64,000 nucleotides of DNA from Marinihelvus sp036351115 (GTDB taxonomy: Bacteria; Pseudomonadota; Gammaproteobacteria; Xanthomonadales; SZUA-36). Below, piece by piece: positions 1 through 8,649 of the stretch. The stretch is from contig JAZBOL010000060.1 in assembly GCA_036351115.1 (NCBI GenBank), positions 1 through 64,000 of the forward strand, read 5' to 3'. Position 1 is the stretch's first letter, and each line of letters begins with the position of its first letter. Made by a program: the position numbers and the translations under genes. The notes under the pieces were generated by a model. The model was given only the letters and a program-made list of their open reading frames with translations. It searched no databases and was not told the origin of the DNA.

Positions 1-1
1 C

Positions 2-1354
2 CGGCTCGTGATCGAGCCGGTCGGCATGGACGGCACGCGGGCCGAAGACCCCCGCTGGCCGTGGCCGGACACGGCCGGCTTCTACCTGCAGACCCCGGAG
101 CATTCCTTCCGTGCGCCTTACGCGGACAACAGCTACAAGGTCGCCGGCGGCGGCCTGCTGGGCCGCCCCTGGGACCTGGTGTTGCTCGGCAACGCCATCC
201 TGTACGGCGGGCTGATCGAGGACGACACGTGGGAAGAACTCACCGCGATCATGCCCCTGGCCGACGGCAGCACGGAGCACGGCTACGGCCTCGGCTTTGG
301 CGTGGGGGAAGTCCGGATCGGCGATCGCACGGTCCGCGAAGTCGGCCACAGCGGCGGCAGCGTGGGCGGCCTGACCGCCTGGAAGATCTTCGAAGACGTG
401 GCCGCCGGCGGTGACACCCACGACCTCGTGGTGGCGGTGACCATAAACATCAGCGACCTGGGCAACGGCGCCAGCGCCCACGCGGTCGCCTACCAGGCTG
501 CCGAGCTGGTGCTCGACGCGCTCGACGCCGGCGACATCCGCTCGGCACCCCGCCCTGGCGCTGATGCACCACGGAACGCCTGGATCGACCTGTTCGACGG
601 CGAAAGCCTCGACGGATGGATTCCCAAGGTGCGCGGATATCCCGCGGGGGAAAACCCCCTCGACACCTTCCGCGTCGAGGACGGCAAGCTCGTGGTCAGT
701 TACGACGGTTACGAGAGCTTCGACGGCCGCTTCGGGCACCTGTTTTACGAAACGCCCTATTCCCACTACCGGTTGAAACTCGAGTACCGCTTCGTCGGCG
801 ACCCGACACCGGGCACGGAAGCCTGGGCGATCCGCAACAGCGGCGCCATGTTGCATGCGCAGGCGCCGGAGACCATGCCCGCGGAACAGGATTTTCCGAT
901 TTCCGTCGAGTTCCAGTTTCTCGGCGAACTGAATCGCGGCAAGAAGCGCACCACGGGCAACCTGTGCACGCCGGGCACCCACGTGACCGTGGAAGGAAAG
1001 TTCACCGAGGACCATTGCATCGAGCGCTCTCCGGTGAGCCTGTTCGGTGACCAGTGGGTCCAGGCGGAAGCCCTGGTGTTGGGCGCAGACCGCGCCGTGC
1101 ACTTCATCGGGGACACCCAGGTCAGCGAGTACACCGACATCGTCACCGGTGGTGGCGTGGTGTCCGGCCACGATCCCGCCATGAAGCCCGAGGGCGAACC
1201 CCTCGGCGCGGGGCACATCGCCCTCCAGAGCGAGGGCCACCGGGTGGAGTTCAGAAACATTCGGCTGCTGAACCTGAAGGGCTGCATGAACCCCCACGCC
1301 AGCAACTACGAGACGTGGTACGTGGAAGACGACCCCGAGGCCTGCCGTTACTGA
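2..1354 (+). CDS. Serine hydrolase (class C beta-lactamase-like) fused to DUF1080 domain, 5'-truncated by the window edge
   Basis: The reading frame is open to the left edge, so the N-terminal part with the SxxK nucleophile lies outside. The first ~170 residues are the C-terminal part of a beta-lactamase/transpeptidase-like fold; VGHSGGSVGG is the usual C-terminal HxGxxxG motif. From about residue 195 a DUF1080 (3-keto-disaccharide hydrolase-like, concanavalin-type) domain begins with DLFDGESLDGW, continues with the IRNSGAML core and closes with GHIALQSEGHRVEFRNIRLL. A short tail, GCMNPHASNY...DDPEACRY, resembles the small Cys-containing terminal motif of many secreted marine proteins. A periplasmic or secreted glycoside-cleaving enzyme is likely, and the neighbouring oxidase genes fit DUF1080 action on 3-keto-glycosides. 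The fusion is unusual; substrate unknown. Confidence 0.8.
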   Translation, partial: RLVIEPVGMDGTRAEDPRWPWPDTAGFYLQTPEHSFRAPYADNSYKVAGGGLLGRPWDLVLLGNAILYGGLIEDDTWEELTAIMPLADGSTEHGYGLGFGVGEVRIGDRTVREVGHSGGSVGGLTAWKIFEDVAAGGDTHDLVVAVTINISDLGNGASAHAVAYQAAELVLDALDAGDIRSAPRPGADAPRNAWIDLFDGESLDGWIPKVRGYPAGENPLDTFRVEDGKLVVSYDGYESFDGRFGHLFYETPYSHYRLKLEYRFVGDPTPGTEAWAIRNSGAMLHAQAPETMPAEQDFPISVEFQFLGELNRGKKRTTGNLCTPGTHVTVEGKFTEDHCIERSPVSLFGDQWVQAEALVLGADRAVHFIGDTQVSEYTDIVTGGGVVSGHDPAMKPEGEPLGAGHIALQSEGHRVEFRNIRLLNLKGCMNPHASNYETWYVEDDPEACRY

Positions 1355-1423
1355 GCCCGTCGCCGACCGGGCCCGGAGCCCGCGCGGGCCGGCTGCGCGC
1401 AGCCCGACCGCGCACACGCGGCT

Positions 1424-2083
1424 TCAGAGCGCGTTGGCCCAGCTCCGGTCGTCCGGGTCACGGGTGACACAGGGGTCGTAGCGACCCGGCGTTTCCTGGT
1501 AGCGCTGGGCCTGGCGGTAGCCGATCTCGGAAGTGAAATAGCCGAGCAGGCACAGCTCCTTGAACATGCGGAACGGGTGCGCCAGTGCCTCATCCGGCTT
1601 GTCCGCCATGTAGGCGTGCTGCTCGGCGTCGAAGTGTTCCAGCACCGCGAGGCGCCCGTCGACCGGCAGATCGAGAAAGCCGGCGCCCTTTTCCTCGGCG
1701 GCCCATTGCTCCAGGGTCCGCATGCCCTCCCGGAACCGGGCCTGTTCCGCCGCCGTGTAGGTGTCCTCGACCATCAGCGCAATGAAGGCGCCGGTGGCGG
1801 CGGCCTTCGCGCCGGGGGTTTCCGTCTCCGGGAGCAGCGTATCCGCCACTTCTTCCAGCCAGGCGATGTCCGTGTCGGTAAAGCCGCGCTCCCGGGCCAG
1901 GGCCTGCCGCGCCTCGGCGTCGGCTGGGAGGACGGCTGCAAGCAGGCCGGCGCCCCCGGTAAACGCCACGCCGCCGAGAAGCGCCGTGACGTGCCGCAAG
2001 GCCTCGCGGCGCGAAATCCTGGCGGGTGCCTGGCCGCGATCGTCAGTCGCAGTCTGGCCGGGCTGAGTTTCGGATTCGCTCAC
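1424..2083 (-). CDS. Gluconate 2-dehydrogenase subunit 3 family protein, Tat-targeted
   Basis: A 219-residue small subunit of a GMC-type periplasmic dehydrogenase. The N-terminus has a twin-arginine motif (SRREALRHV) followed by a hydrophobic Gly/Ala-rich stretch, so it is expected to carry its partner flavoprotein through the Tat system. The body has the subunit-3 pattern DIAWLEEVADTLLPETETPGA and a conserved FKELCLLGYFTSEIGY segment. I start it at a GTG overlapping the GMC stop (GTGA), with GGAGG just upstream; a longer reading would run into the GMC gene. The tight coupling to the GMC gene fits a stoichiometric complex. It probably supports oxidation of a sugar or glycoside at the periplasmic face, with electrons passed to an unseen cytochrome c. 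Confidence 0.88.
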   Translation of the reverse strand: MSESETQPGQTATDDRGQAPARISRREALRHVTALLGGVAFTGGAGLLAAVLPADAEARQALARERGFTDTDIAWLEEVADTLLPETETPGAKAAATGAFIALMVEDTYTAAEQARFREGMRTLEQWAAEEKGAGFLDLPVDGRLAVLEHFDAEQHAYMADKPDEALAHPFRMFKELCLLGYFTSEIGYRQAQRYQETPGRYDPCVTRDPDDRSWANAL

Positions 2084-3765
2084 AGGTTCCTCCGCTTCAG
2101 TTCTTTCACGGCGTAATCCACCGCTCGTGCCGTAAAGGCCATGTAGGTCAGGGATGGGTTCTGGCAGGCCGAGGAGGTCATGAACGATCCATCGGTAACG
2201 AACACGTTCCTGCAGTCCCAGACCTGGTTCCACTCGTTCAGGACGGAGCTTTTCGGGTCGCGTCCCATGCGCGCCGTGCCCATCTCGTGGATGCCCATGC
2301 CCGGGGCATAGCCACTGTCCCAGGTATGCACGTCCTTCGCCCCGGCCGCCTCGAGAATCTCGGCCATGTCATTGCGCATGGCCTCGCGTTGCAGCTCCTC
2401 GTTCTCTCCGATGGCGCAGTCGATGGCCAGCACGGGCATGCCCCACTTGTCGGTCCGGCCGTGATCGATCCAGATGCGGTTGTCGTGGTTCGGGAGCATT
2501 TCACCAAAGCCGGTGGCGCCGATGCCCCAGGGTCCCGGACGGCTCATGCGCTCCTTGAAGTCAGCGCCCACACCGAGCTCCGCCACCGCGCGCTGCCAAC
2601 CGGCCCGGCTGGCGCCGCCCTGGTACCCGTAACCGCGAAGGAACTCGCGCTTGTCCTTGCCCAGGTTCTGGAAGCGCGGGATATAGAACCCGGTCGGCCG
2701 GTGGCCGAACACCTCCTTGTCGTCGAAGCCGTCCATTCGCCCCGAGGCGCCGGTGCGGAAATGGTGATCCATGAGGTTGTGACCCAGTTCGCCGGAGCTG
2801 CTGCCCAGCCCGCCCTCCCACTGATCCGTGGCGGAACGCATGAGAATCCAGGTGCTGTTGAGCGTCGAGGCGCAGAGGAAGACGATCCTCGCGTTGAAGT
2901 CACGCACATCCCCGGTCACCGCGTCCATGACGCGAACGCCGGTGGCGCGCTGCGTTGCCGCGTCGACCACCACTTCGTGAACGATCGAAAAGGGCTGCAG
3001 CGTGAGCAGGCCGGTGGCCATGGCCGCCGGCAGCGTCGAGGACTGGGTGCTGAAATAGGCGCCGTAGGGACAACCGAGCCAGCACTTGTTGCGGTACTGG
3101 CACGGCGCCCGGCCGGGAAGCGCCTGCGTCAGATTGGCGGCGCGGCCCGGGATGATGCGCCGTTCTCCGTCGAAACCGTTGTTGACCTTGTCCGCCGCGG
3201 CCTGTTCGACACAGTTGAGGGGCATGGCGGGCTGAAACTCGCCGTCCGGCAGCTGCTCCATCCCTTCCCGGGACCCGGCGATACCGGCGAAACGCTCGAC
3301 GTGGTCATACCACGGCGCGATGTCCTCATAGCGGACCGGCCAGTCCGCGCCGACGCCATCCAGGGCGTTGGCCTCGAAATCCTGGGGTCCCAGGCGGTAG
3401 CTCTGGCGGCCCCACATGAGCGAACGGCCACCCACGTGGTAGCCACGAAACCAGTCGAAACGCTTGATCTCCGTGTAGGGCGAATCCTGGTCCGAGGCCC
3501 ACCAGTCGAGATTGATTTCGTTGAGGGGGTAATCCCGCCGCAGCACCGGGTAGGCCTCCTGCATGGACAGGGTCGGCTTGCCGCGGTGGGGAAAATCCCA
3601 GGGGCCCTTGCGCGCCTGCACGTAGTCGGTGATGTGCTCGATGTTCTTGCCGCGTTCGAGCATGAGCACGCGCAGGCCTTTCTCCGTCAGCTCTTTCGCC
3701 GCCCAGCCCCCGGAGATGCCGGAGCCGACGACGATGGCGTCGTATTCGTTGTGTGTTTTTGCCAT
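2080..3765 (-). CDS. GMC family FAD-dependent oxidoreductase (sugar/glycoside dehydrogenase catalytic subunit)
   Basis: A 561-residue flavoprotein. An N-terminal Rossmann FAD motif (VVGSGISGGWAAKEL, residues ~11-25) and ERG at the end of the second strand are clear. HVGGRSLMWGR is the GMC substrate-side signature, and the C-terminal part has HEMGTARMG and NPSLTYMAF, typical of the gluconate/glucoside dehydrogenase branch. The ATG follows GGAGGAAT. There is no signal peptide of its own; the overlapping Tat-targeted subunit-3 gene downstream would export it. Family knowledge and the DUF1080, isomerase and Gfo/Idh neighbours suggest oxidation of a sugar hydroxyl, possibly to a 3-keto-glycoside. 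The exact substrate cannot be read from sequence. Confidence 0.88.
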   Translation of the reverse strand: MAKTHNEYDAIVVGSGISGGWAAKELTEKGLRVLMLERGKNIEHITDYVQARKGPWDFPHRGKPTLSMQEAYPVLRRDYPLNEINLDWWASDQDSPYTEIKRFDWFRGYHVGGRSLMWGRQSYRLGPQDFEANALDGVGADWPVRYEDIAPWYDHVERFAGIAGSREGMEQLPDGEFQPAMPLNCVEQAAADKVNNGFDGERRIIPGRAANLTQALPGRAPCQYRNKCWLGCPYGAYFSTQSSTLPAAMATGLLTLQPFSIVHEVVVDAATQRATGVRVMDAVTGDVRDFNARIVFLCASTLNSTWILMRSATDQWEGGLGSSSGELGHNLMDHHFRTGASGRMDGFDDKEVFGHRPTGFYIPRFQNLGKDKREFLRGYGYQGGASRAGWQRAVAELGVGADFKERMSRPGPWGIGATGFGEMLPNHDNRIWIDHGRTDKWGMPVLAIDCAIGENEELQREAMRNDMAEILEAAGAKDVHTWDSGYAPGMGIHEMGTARMGRDPKSSVLNEWNQVWDCRNVFVTDGSFMTSSACQNPSLTYMAFTARAVDYAVKELKRRNL

Positions 3766-3873
3766 GATTCCTCCAGGCGCTCGCTCGCCGCGCCTCGGCG
3801 CCAGTCTAGCAGCACTCCAGGGGCTATGATGAGTGGCACGACAGCAGACCACCGACAGCACAGAGACAGCATC

Positions 3874-4809
3874 ATGAACGATCGTTTTCCGCCCAATCAA
3901 TCCGTACCGTCTTCTGTTCCGCTGAACCGGAGGAGCTTCATCGGCACGGCCGCCGCCGCAGGCGCCGGGGCGGCCCTCTCCCTCGCACCGGCCGCGGGTC
4001 TCGCCCGGTCTTCCGGACCCGCTGGCGACAGCGCCCGGACCCCAACCGGGAAAGCACCAAGAGTCCCCGGCATTCAGCTCTACACGCTGCGCGGGTCCAT
4101 GGCGGAGAACGCGGACGCGACGCTGACGGCCGTGGCCGCCATGGGGTACGGCGCCGTCGAATTCGCGGGGCTGCACGGCAACAGCGCCCGGGCGCTGCGG
4201 TCGCGGCTCGACGACCTGGGCCTGGACGCGCCCGCCGGGCATGTCGATCCGCACGCGCTGAAGGCCGACCCCGGGCCACTGATCGAGGATGCCGTGACCC
4301 TCGGTCACCGCTACCTGGTGGTGGCGTGGCTGGCGGAGGAATTTCGGCAGACGGCGGACGACTACCGCGGATGGGCGGACGTGCTCAACCGGGCCGGGGA
4401 AGCCGCGAAGGATGCCGGCATCCGCATGGCGTACCACAACCACGAGTTCGAATTCGAAACCCTCGACGGCGAGATGCCGCAGCGGATTCTCCTGGCGGAA
4501 ACCGACCCGTCCCTGGTGGATTTCGAACTGGATTTCTACTGGGTGACCAAAGCGGAACTGGAGATCGCCGACGTGCTGGCCTGGGCGCCGGAGCGATTCA
4601 CCCTGGCCCACATCAAGGACATGGACACCGAGGGCAACATCACGGATGTGGGGACCGGCACGATCGACTTCGCCGGCCTGCTCAACAGCGAACACGGCCG
4701 TCACATCATCCATCCCTTCGTGGAGCACGACCATCCGCCGGACGCCTTCCGCACGGCAGCGGTGGGTCGCTGGAATCTCAGCCGGGCGCTGGAGGAACCG
4801 GAAGTCTAG
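3874..4809 (+). CDS. Sugar phosphate isomerase/epimerase family protein (TIM barrel), Tat signal
   Basis: 311 residues, divergent from the GMC gene. The N-terminus carries LNRRSFIGTAAAAGAG, a twin-arginine signal, so the protein probably works in the periplasm. The rest is an AP-endonuclease-2/xylose-isomerase-like TIM barrel: PGIQLYTLR opens the first strand, AYHNHEFEFE and DFELDFYWV hold metal-site acidic and His residues, and LAHIKDMD and FVEHDHPP complete the metal-binding face. Exported members often sit with GMC and DUF1080 proteins in 3-keto-glycoside use, where they are thought to isomerise or cleave the oxidised sugar. An earlier in-frame ATG at 3826 is possible, but the Tat motif is better placed from 3874. 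Confidence 0.85.
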   Translation: MNDRFPPNQSVPSSVPLNRRSFIGTAAAAGAGAALSLAPAAGLARSSGPAGDSARTPTGKAPRVPGIQLYTLRGSMAENADATLTAVAAMGYGAVEFAGLHGNSARALRSRLDDLGLDAPAGHVDPHALKADPGPLIEDAVTLGHRYLVVAWLAEEFRQTADDYRGWADVLNRAGEAAKDAGIRMAYHNHEFEFETLDGEMPQRILLAETDPSLVDFELDFYWVTKAELEIADVLAWAPERFTLAHIKDMDTEGNITDVGTGTIDFAGLLNSEHGRHIIHPFVEHDHPPDAFRTAAVGRWNLSRALEEPEV

Positions 4810-4868
4810 GCCCGCCTGCGGGTTCTCCCCGGCCGGCCGCAGGTTGCCGGTCGCGCCGGCGATGCCCC

Positions 4869-6035
4869 TCAGGCGCTTTCGATTCCCGCCAATTCAGTCC
4901 AGCCCGAGCCCGCTTCGCTGCTGCGCCGCGCCGCCCGGATAAAACGCAGCGCGCCCACGCCATCGGCGATGGTGGCGTAACCGCGGGGTGTCGCCGGCGG
5001 CGCCGGATACGCGGCCACGTCCTGGGCAAACGCGTCGTACAGGTTGGCGAAGGCCTCGATGTACCCTTCCGGGTGACCACCAGGCGTCCGGCACACGGCC
5101 TGGGCAGCGTCCGACAGGTAGGGCGTTCCCGCCCCCGGACGAAGCACGCGCTCCGGCTCGCCGCGTTTGCGCAGTGACAGCTGGTTCGGTTCTTCCTGGA
5201 ACCAGTGCAGGCTGGCTTCGCTGCCGTAAATCTCGATGCGCAGGGCGTTGATGGCGCCGGTGCACACCTGGCTGGCCGACAGCTGCCCCGCCGCGCCGTT
5301 GTCGAGTTCGAAGAGGCAGGCGCCATCGTCGTCGATCACCCGATCGGGGAGCACGCTTCGGAGCTGGGCGGCGAGTCGCGTGATGCGCCGGCCGGTCATG
5401 AATTCCACGAGGTTGAAGGCATGGGTGCCGATGTCGGCGAAGGCGCCGGCCTCTCCGCTGCGGGCCGGGTCGTTGCGCCACTCGGCCTGCTTGCTGCCGG
5501 TGGTGTCCTCCTCCCGGGACAGCCAGTCCTGCAGGTAACTGACCGCTACGCGCCGGATCTCCCCGAGCTCGCCGGCGGCGATGCGTTCGCGGGCCTCGAT
5601 GACGAGCGGGTAGCCGGTATAGGTGTGGGTCAGGCCAAACACCAGGCCGCTGCGTTCCACGGCCGCCTCCATGCGCAGGGCGTCCTCGAGGGTGCCGGCC
5701 GCCGGCTTGTCGCAGATGACGTGAAAACCGCTTTCCAGCGCCGCGCAGGTGATGTCCGCGTGGGAGTCGTTCGGCGTGACGATGGCCACGCAATCCATGC
5801 GCTCATCGGCGGGCCGGGCCGCCTCGCCACGGAACAGCGCCCCGAAGGACCCGTAACTGCGCTCCGCATCCAGCCCCAGCTCGACACCGAACGCCCGGGA
5901 GCGCTCTGCGTCCCGGCTGAACGCCCCCGCCACCAGCTCGAAGCGTCCCGTCATGCCCAGGGCCAGCCGGTGAATCTCCCCGATAAACGCCCCGGGGCCA
6001 CCCCCGACCATACCGATCCGCAACTTCTCGCTCAT
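4869..6035 (-). CDS. Gfo/Idh/MocA family NAD(P)-dependent oxidoreductase
   Basis: 388 residues. The nucleotide-binding motif is IGMVGGGPGAFIGEIH near the N-terminus. CDKPAAGTLEDA is the conserved lysine loop of the family, and DIGTHAFNLVEF supplies the usual catalytic His. I start at the ATG giving MSEKLRIGMVGGG; a longer start adds a tail not typical of the family. There is no signal peptide, so it should act in the cytoplasm on a sugar, inositol or keto-sugar. It converges on the isomerase gene and probably belongs to the glycoside locus. It could instead belong to the amine cluster upstream, since the Rieske gene ends 213 bases before it on the same strand. Confidence 0.85.
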   Translation of the reverse strand: MSEKLRIGMVGGGPGAFIGEIHRLALGMTGRFELVAGAFSRDAERSRAFGVELGLDAERSYGSFGALFRGEAARPADERMDCVAIVTPNDSHADITCAALESGFHVICDKPAAGTLEDALRMEAAVERSGLVFGLTHTYTGYPLVIEARERIAAGELGEIRRVAVSYLQDWLSREEDTTGSKQAEWRNDPARSGEAGAFADIGTHAFNLVEFMTGRRITRLAAQLRSVLPDRVIDDDGACLFELDNGAAGQLSASQVCTGAINALRIEIYGSEASLHWFQEEPNQLSLRKRGEPERVLRPGAGTPYLSDAAQAVCRTPGGHPEGYIEAFANLYDAFAQDVAAYPAPPATPRGYATIADGVGALRFIRAARRSSEAGSGWTELAGIESA

Positions 6036-6136
6036 CTCTCGCCCCAGCGCCCAGGTGTCAAGGCCCAAGAGCCTAGATCAAAACTCCCAACGAACAAACC
6101 CGTCGATACCGATGACCCCCAACGAACGCACCCGCC

Positions 6137-6248
6137 GGGAAGAACACCCAAGCGACCGGCCGTGGTTCTTGGAGGCGGTTTTCGGCCAACGGCCGAAAGA
6201 AGCCTCCATGAACCACGCCGGTCGCCGCCGGGTCTCCCGTTTCTTCCC
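6137..6248. repeat. Large nested palindrome between Gfo/Idh and Rieske genes
   Basis: Inner hairpin: TTTCGGCC (6180-6187) pairs with GGCCGAAA (6191-6198) around AAC. Next layer: GGAGGC (6171-6176) with GCCTCC (6202-6207). Outer layer: 6152-6168 pairs with 6210-6225 over 16 bases with a single bulge. Outermost: GGGAAGAA (6137-6144) with TTCTTCCC (6241-6248), ending right at the Rieske stop codon. It may terminate or stabilise the minus-strand transcript. I see no gene in the 213-base gap. Confidence 0.7.
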
Positions 6249-7451
6249 TTACTCCCCGATAACCCCCAGATACCATCGAAGAAACGCCTCCGAGTAGTAC
6301 TCCATCACCGGACTCAAGGGCCCCGGCGCATAAAAGCGCGAAGCCACGCCTGCGGCGTTGCGCTCGATGATGCGCTTATCCGCGTGGGTGGTCACGTCCC
6401 AGAGCCAGATCAGCTCGTCCTTGTCGTAGTCCTTGCCTTCCTCCGCGTCACCGCGCACCAGCCAGGTGATGTCGCAATCGGCGCGATCGAGGCCGAGGGG
6501 CTTGAAGGCGTAGAGGACCACGTAGTCGGGGTAGGCCAGGCCGAAGGTTACGGGCCCCACCTCGATGTCCGTGCAGCCGCCGAAGTAGTCGGTGATGCTC
6601 CCGAGCAGGGGCGCCACGGGCTTGCCGTCCCGGCTGCCCGTGACGTGGCCACGCACCATGGGATAGCGGCCGTAGCCGTAACCGGCCCCGAAGCCCGGGG
6701 CGTCGCGGTACTTCCGGTCCAGCTGCACCTCGGACAGGCCACAGGCCACCGCATCGCGGTGAATGCGCTCGTAGGCGTCCGCGTGCTTCTCGTCGGGGTC
6801 CGCGAGGGAATGCCCCTTCGAATACTCCGGGTGCGCCGGGGCACAGTGGTAACACTCGCAGTAGTTCTCCACCGCGAGCTTCCAGTTGGCGTTCATGGGA
6901 TAACTTTGCCGGTGCGCGACCTTTGCGTTCGCCAGGTCGTAGGGCTCGAGGCAGGCGCCGAGTTCGCGCTGGGCATCCGCCAGGGGAGCCGGGTCGTCAG
7001 CGAAGTTGATGAAAATCATGCCCGCCAGCAGCTCGCAGTGGATGGTCCTGAGGCCCAGGTCCGAGCCATCGAAGTCCTCGCCCATGTGGGCCGCCGCCAC
7101 CAGCTTGCCGTCGGCGTCGTAGGTCCACCCGTGATAGCGGCAGGTGAGGCGGCGCCCCCGCCCCCGCGGCTCCACGCACACCCGGGATCCGCGGTGGCGG
7201 CAGACGTTGACCAGGGCGTTGACCCGGTCCTCCGCCGCCCGGATGACGATCACCGACTCGCGATCGAGCTCGTAGAGCATCCAGTCGCCGACCCGGGGGA
7301 TCTCGCTGATGTGCCCCGCGTACAGCCAGGACCGCATGAACAGGCGGTCGAGTTCTTTCCGGTAGATGGCCTCGTCGTGGTAGAAGGCCTGGTCCAGGGC
7401 GCGGCCCTCGGGTTGCTCAGCCGCCAGGGCCTTGATGTCATTGGCTTCCAA
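6249..7451 (-). CDS. Rieske non-heme iron oxygenase, alpha subunit (quaternary-amine type)
   Basis: 400 residues. Rieske [2Fe-2S] ligands are C84-x-H86 and C104-x2-H107 (CRHRG and CRYHGWTY). The mononuclear iron site is in ENYCECYHCAPAH with H202 and H207; the bridging acidic residue two places before H202 is Glu199 rather than the usual Asp. Glu in this place is described for carnitine/choline-betaine oxygenases such as CntA. The C-terminal HADKRIIERN and FYAPGPLSPVMEYY match that branch. The likely reaction is oxidative demethylation or C-N cleavage of a quaternary or N-methylated amine. No reductase partner is encoded nearby. It lies downstream of acyl-CoA dehydrogenase and the BetI-like gene, same strand, 31-base gap. 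Confidence 0.85.
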   Translation of the reverse strand: MEANDIKALAAEQPEGRALDQAFYHDEAIYRKELDRLFMRSWLYAGHISEIPRVGDWMLYELDRESVIVIRAAEDRVNALVNVCRHRGSRVCVEPRGRGRRLTCRYHGWTYDADGKLVAAAHMGEDFDGSDLGLRTIHCELLAGMIFINFADDPAPLADAQRELGACLEPYDLANAKVAHRQSYPMNANWKLAVENYCECYHCAPAHPEYSKGHSLADPDEKHADAYERIHRDAVACGLSEVQLDRKYRDAPGFGAGYGYGRYPMVRGHVTGSRDGKPVAPLLGSITDYFGGCTDIEVGPVTFGLAYPDYVVLYAFKPLGLDRADCDITWLVRGDAEEGKDYDKDELIWLWDVTTHADKRIIERNAAGVASRFYAPGPLSPVMEYYSEAFLRWYLGVIGE

Positions 7452-7482
7452 GTTCGATCTCCCGTCCGTCGTTCCTCAGGTT

Positions 7483-8649
7483 TTACATGGCGTCCAGCCC
7501 GCGCTTGGCGAGCTGGCGCGCGATCACCAGGCGCTGTACCTCGCTGGCGCCCTCCCAGATGCGGTCCACGCGCAGTTCGCGCACGAAGCGCTCAGCGCAG
7601 TTTTCCCGGAGGTAACCGCGACCCCCGAAAATCTGCTGGGCCCGGTCGGCCACACGCCCTGCGGCCTCCGAGGCAAACAGCTTGGCAACGGAACAGCGCG
7701 CATGGAGCGCCTTCACGTCATCGCCGCGATCATGGGCCGCCGCCGTCTCGTAGGTCATGAGCCGCGCCGCCCACAGGTCCGTCACGCTGTCCGCCAGCAT
7801 GGCCTGGACGAGCTGCTTGTCCAGCAACATCTCTCCGGATACGGCCCGATCCCGGGCGAAGGCCGTCGCCTCGTCGATGAGGCGCGCCATGGCCCCGCAG
7901 TTGCGCGCGGCGATCATGAGCCGTTCGCGGCGGAACCAGGCATGGGACCAGGCCATGCCGCCGCCCTCCTCGCCGATCAGGTGCGCTTCGGGCACGAATA
8001 CGTCGGTGAAACGCAGCTCGGGATGATGATGATCGAAGGTGTGGCTGAAGGCCGGCGTGCGCAACACCTCGATCCCGTCACTGCCGGCTTCGACGAACAG
8101 CAGCACGTCTTCCCCGGCGTGGGCTCCACCGGTCAGGCGGGCCTGGACGAACAGGTAATCGGCGTGGTTGAAACTGGTGACGTACCACTTTTCCCCATTC
8201 AGGCGATAGCCGCCTTCGACCCGCTCGGCCGTCGTGTTCACCACCACGTCGGAGCCGGATTCCGCCTCGGTGATGGCGTAGCACTCCTTGCGCGCGCCGG
8301 TCATGAGCGGCAAGACGAACCGCTCCAGCTGCGCCGGCGTGCAGGCGTCGAACATCCACCGGTGCGGTTCGGAAAAACACCAGCACAGGGCGTTCGTGAC
8401 GCGTCCGAGCTGCTCCCAGACCGCGACCTGGTCCACCTGGCGCAGTTCCAGGCCACCGTATTCCCGCGGCACGTCCATCGCACTGAAACCCAGCTCGCGG
8501 GCTTTCCGGCTGTGCGCCTTCGAAGTCTCCGGCGGCAAGCGGCCCTCGTTCATTTCCGCCGCCACCTCCTGGGGAATCAGTTCATCCTCGGCGAAGCGCC
8601 GGGCGATCTCCAGCCAGTGCCGGGTCGTGTCATCCATGGGCACGTTCAT
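7483..8649 (-). CDS. Acyl-CoA dehydrogenase family protein
   Basis: 388 residues with the full family layout: N-terminal helical domain, beta domain with CYAITEAESGSD and LNGEKWYVTS, and a C-terminal helical domain ending FGGRGYLRENCAERFVRE then IWEGASEVQRLVIARQ. The Glu of IWEG corresponds to the catalytic base of short/medium-chain enzymes (IYEGTSEIQR), so it should be active. It makes an alpha,beta-double bond in an acyl-CoA with FAD, electrons going to ETF. Its ATG overlaps the regulator stop by four bases (ATGA), showing co-transcription. With an acyl-CoA synthetase in the divergent operon it could act on a CoA-activated carboxylated amine, much as CaiA-type enzymes do; this is inference. 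Confidence 0.87.
   Translation of the reverse strand: MNVPMDDTTRHWLEIARRFAEDELIPQEVAAEMNEGRLPPETSKAHSRKARELGFSAMDVPREYGGLELRQVDQVAVWEQLGRVTNALCWCFSEPHRWMFDACTPAQLERFVLPLMTGARKECYAITEAESGSDVVVNTTAERVEGGYRLNGEKWYVTSFNHADYLFVQARLTGGAHAGEDVLLFVEAGSDGIEVLRTPAFSHTFDHHHPELRFTDVFVPEAHLIGEEGGGMAWSHAWFRRERLMIAARNCGAMARLIDEATAFARDRAVSGEMLLDKQLVQAMLADSVTDLWAARLMTYETAAAHDRGDDVKALHARCSVAKLFASEAAGRVADRAQQIFGGRGYLRENCAERFVRELRVDRIWEGASEVQRLVIARQLAKRGLDAM

Noticed and set aside
2026..3870. Long plus-strand open frame opposite the GMC gene
   Set aside because: It is the antisense of the GMC and subunit-3 genes; only the isomerase part from 3874 has protein-like motifs.
5205..7760. 851-codon plus-strand frame over the Gfo/Idh and Rieske genes
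   Set aside because: High GC opens long opposite-strand frames; no recognisable motif, and both minus-strand genes have clear active sites.
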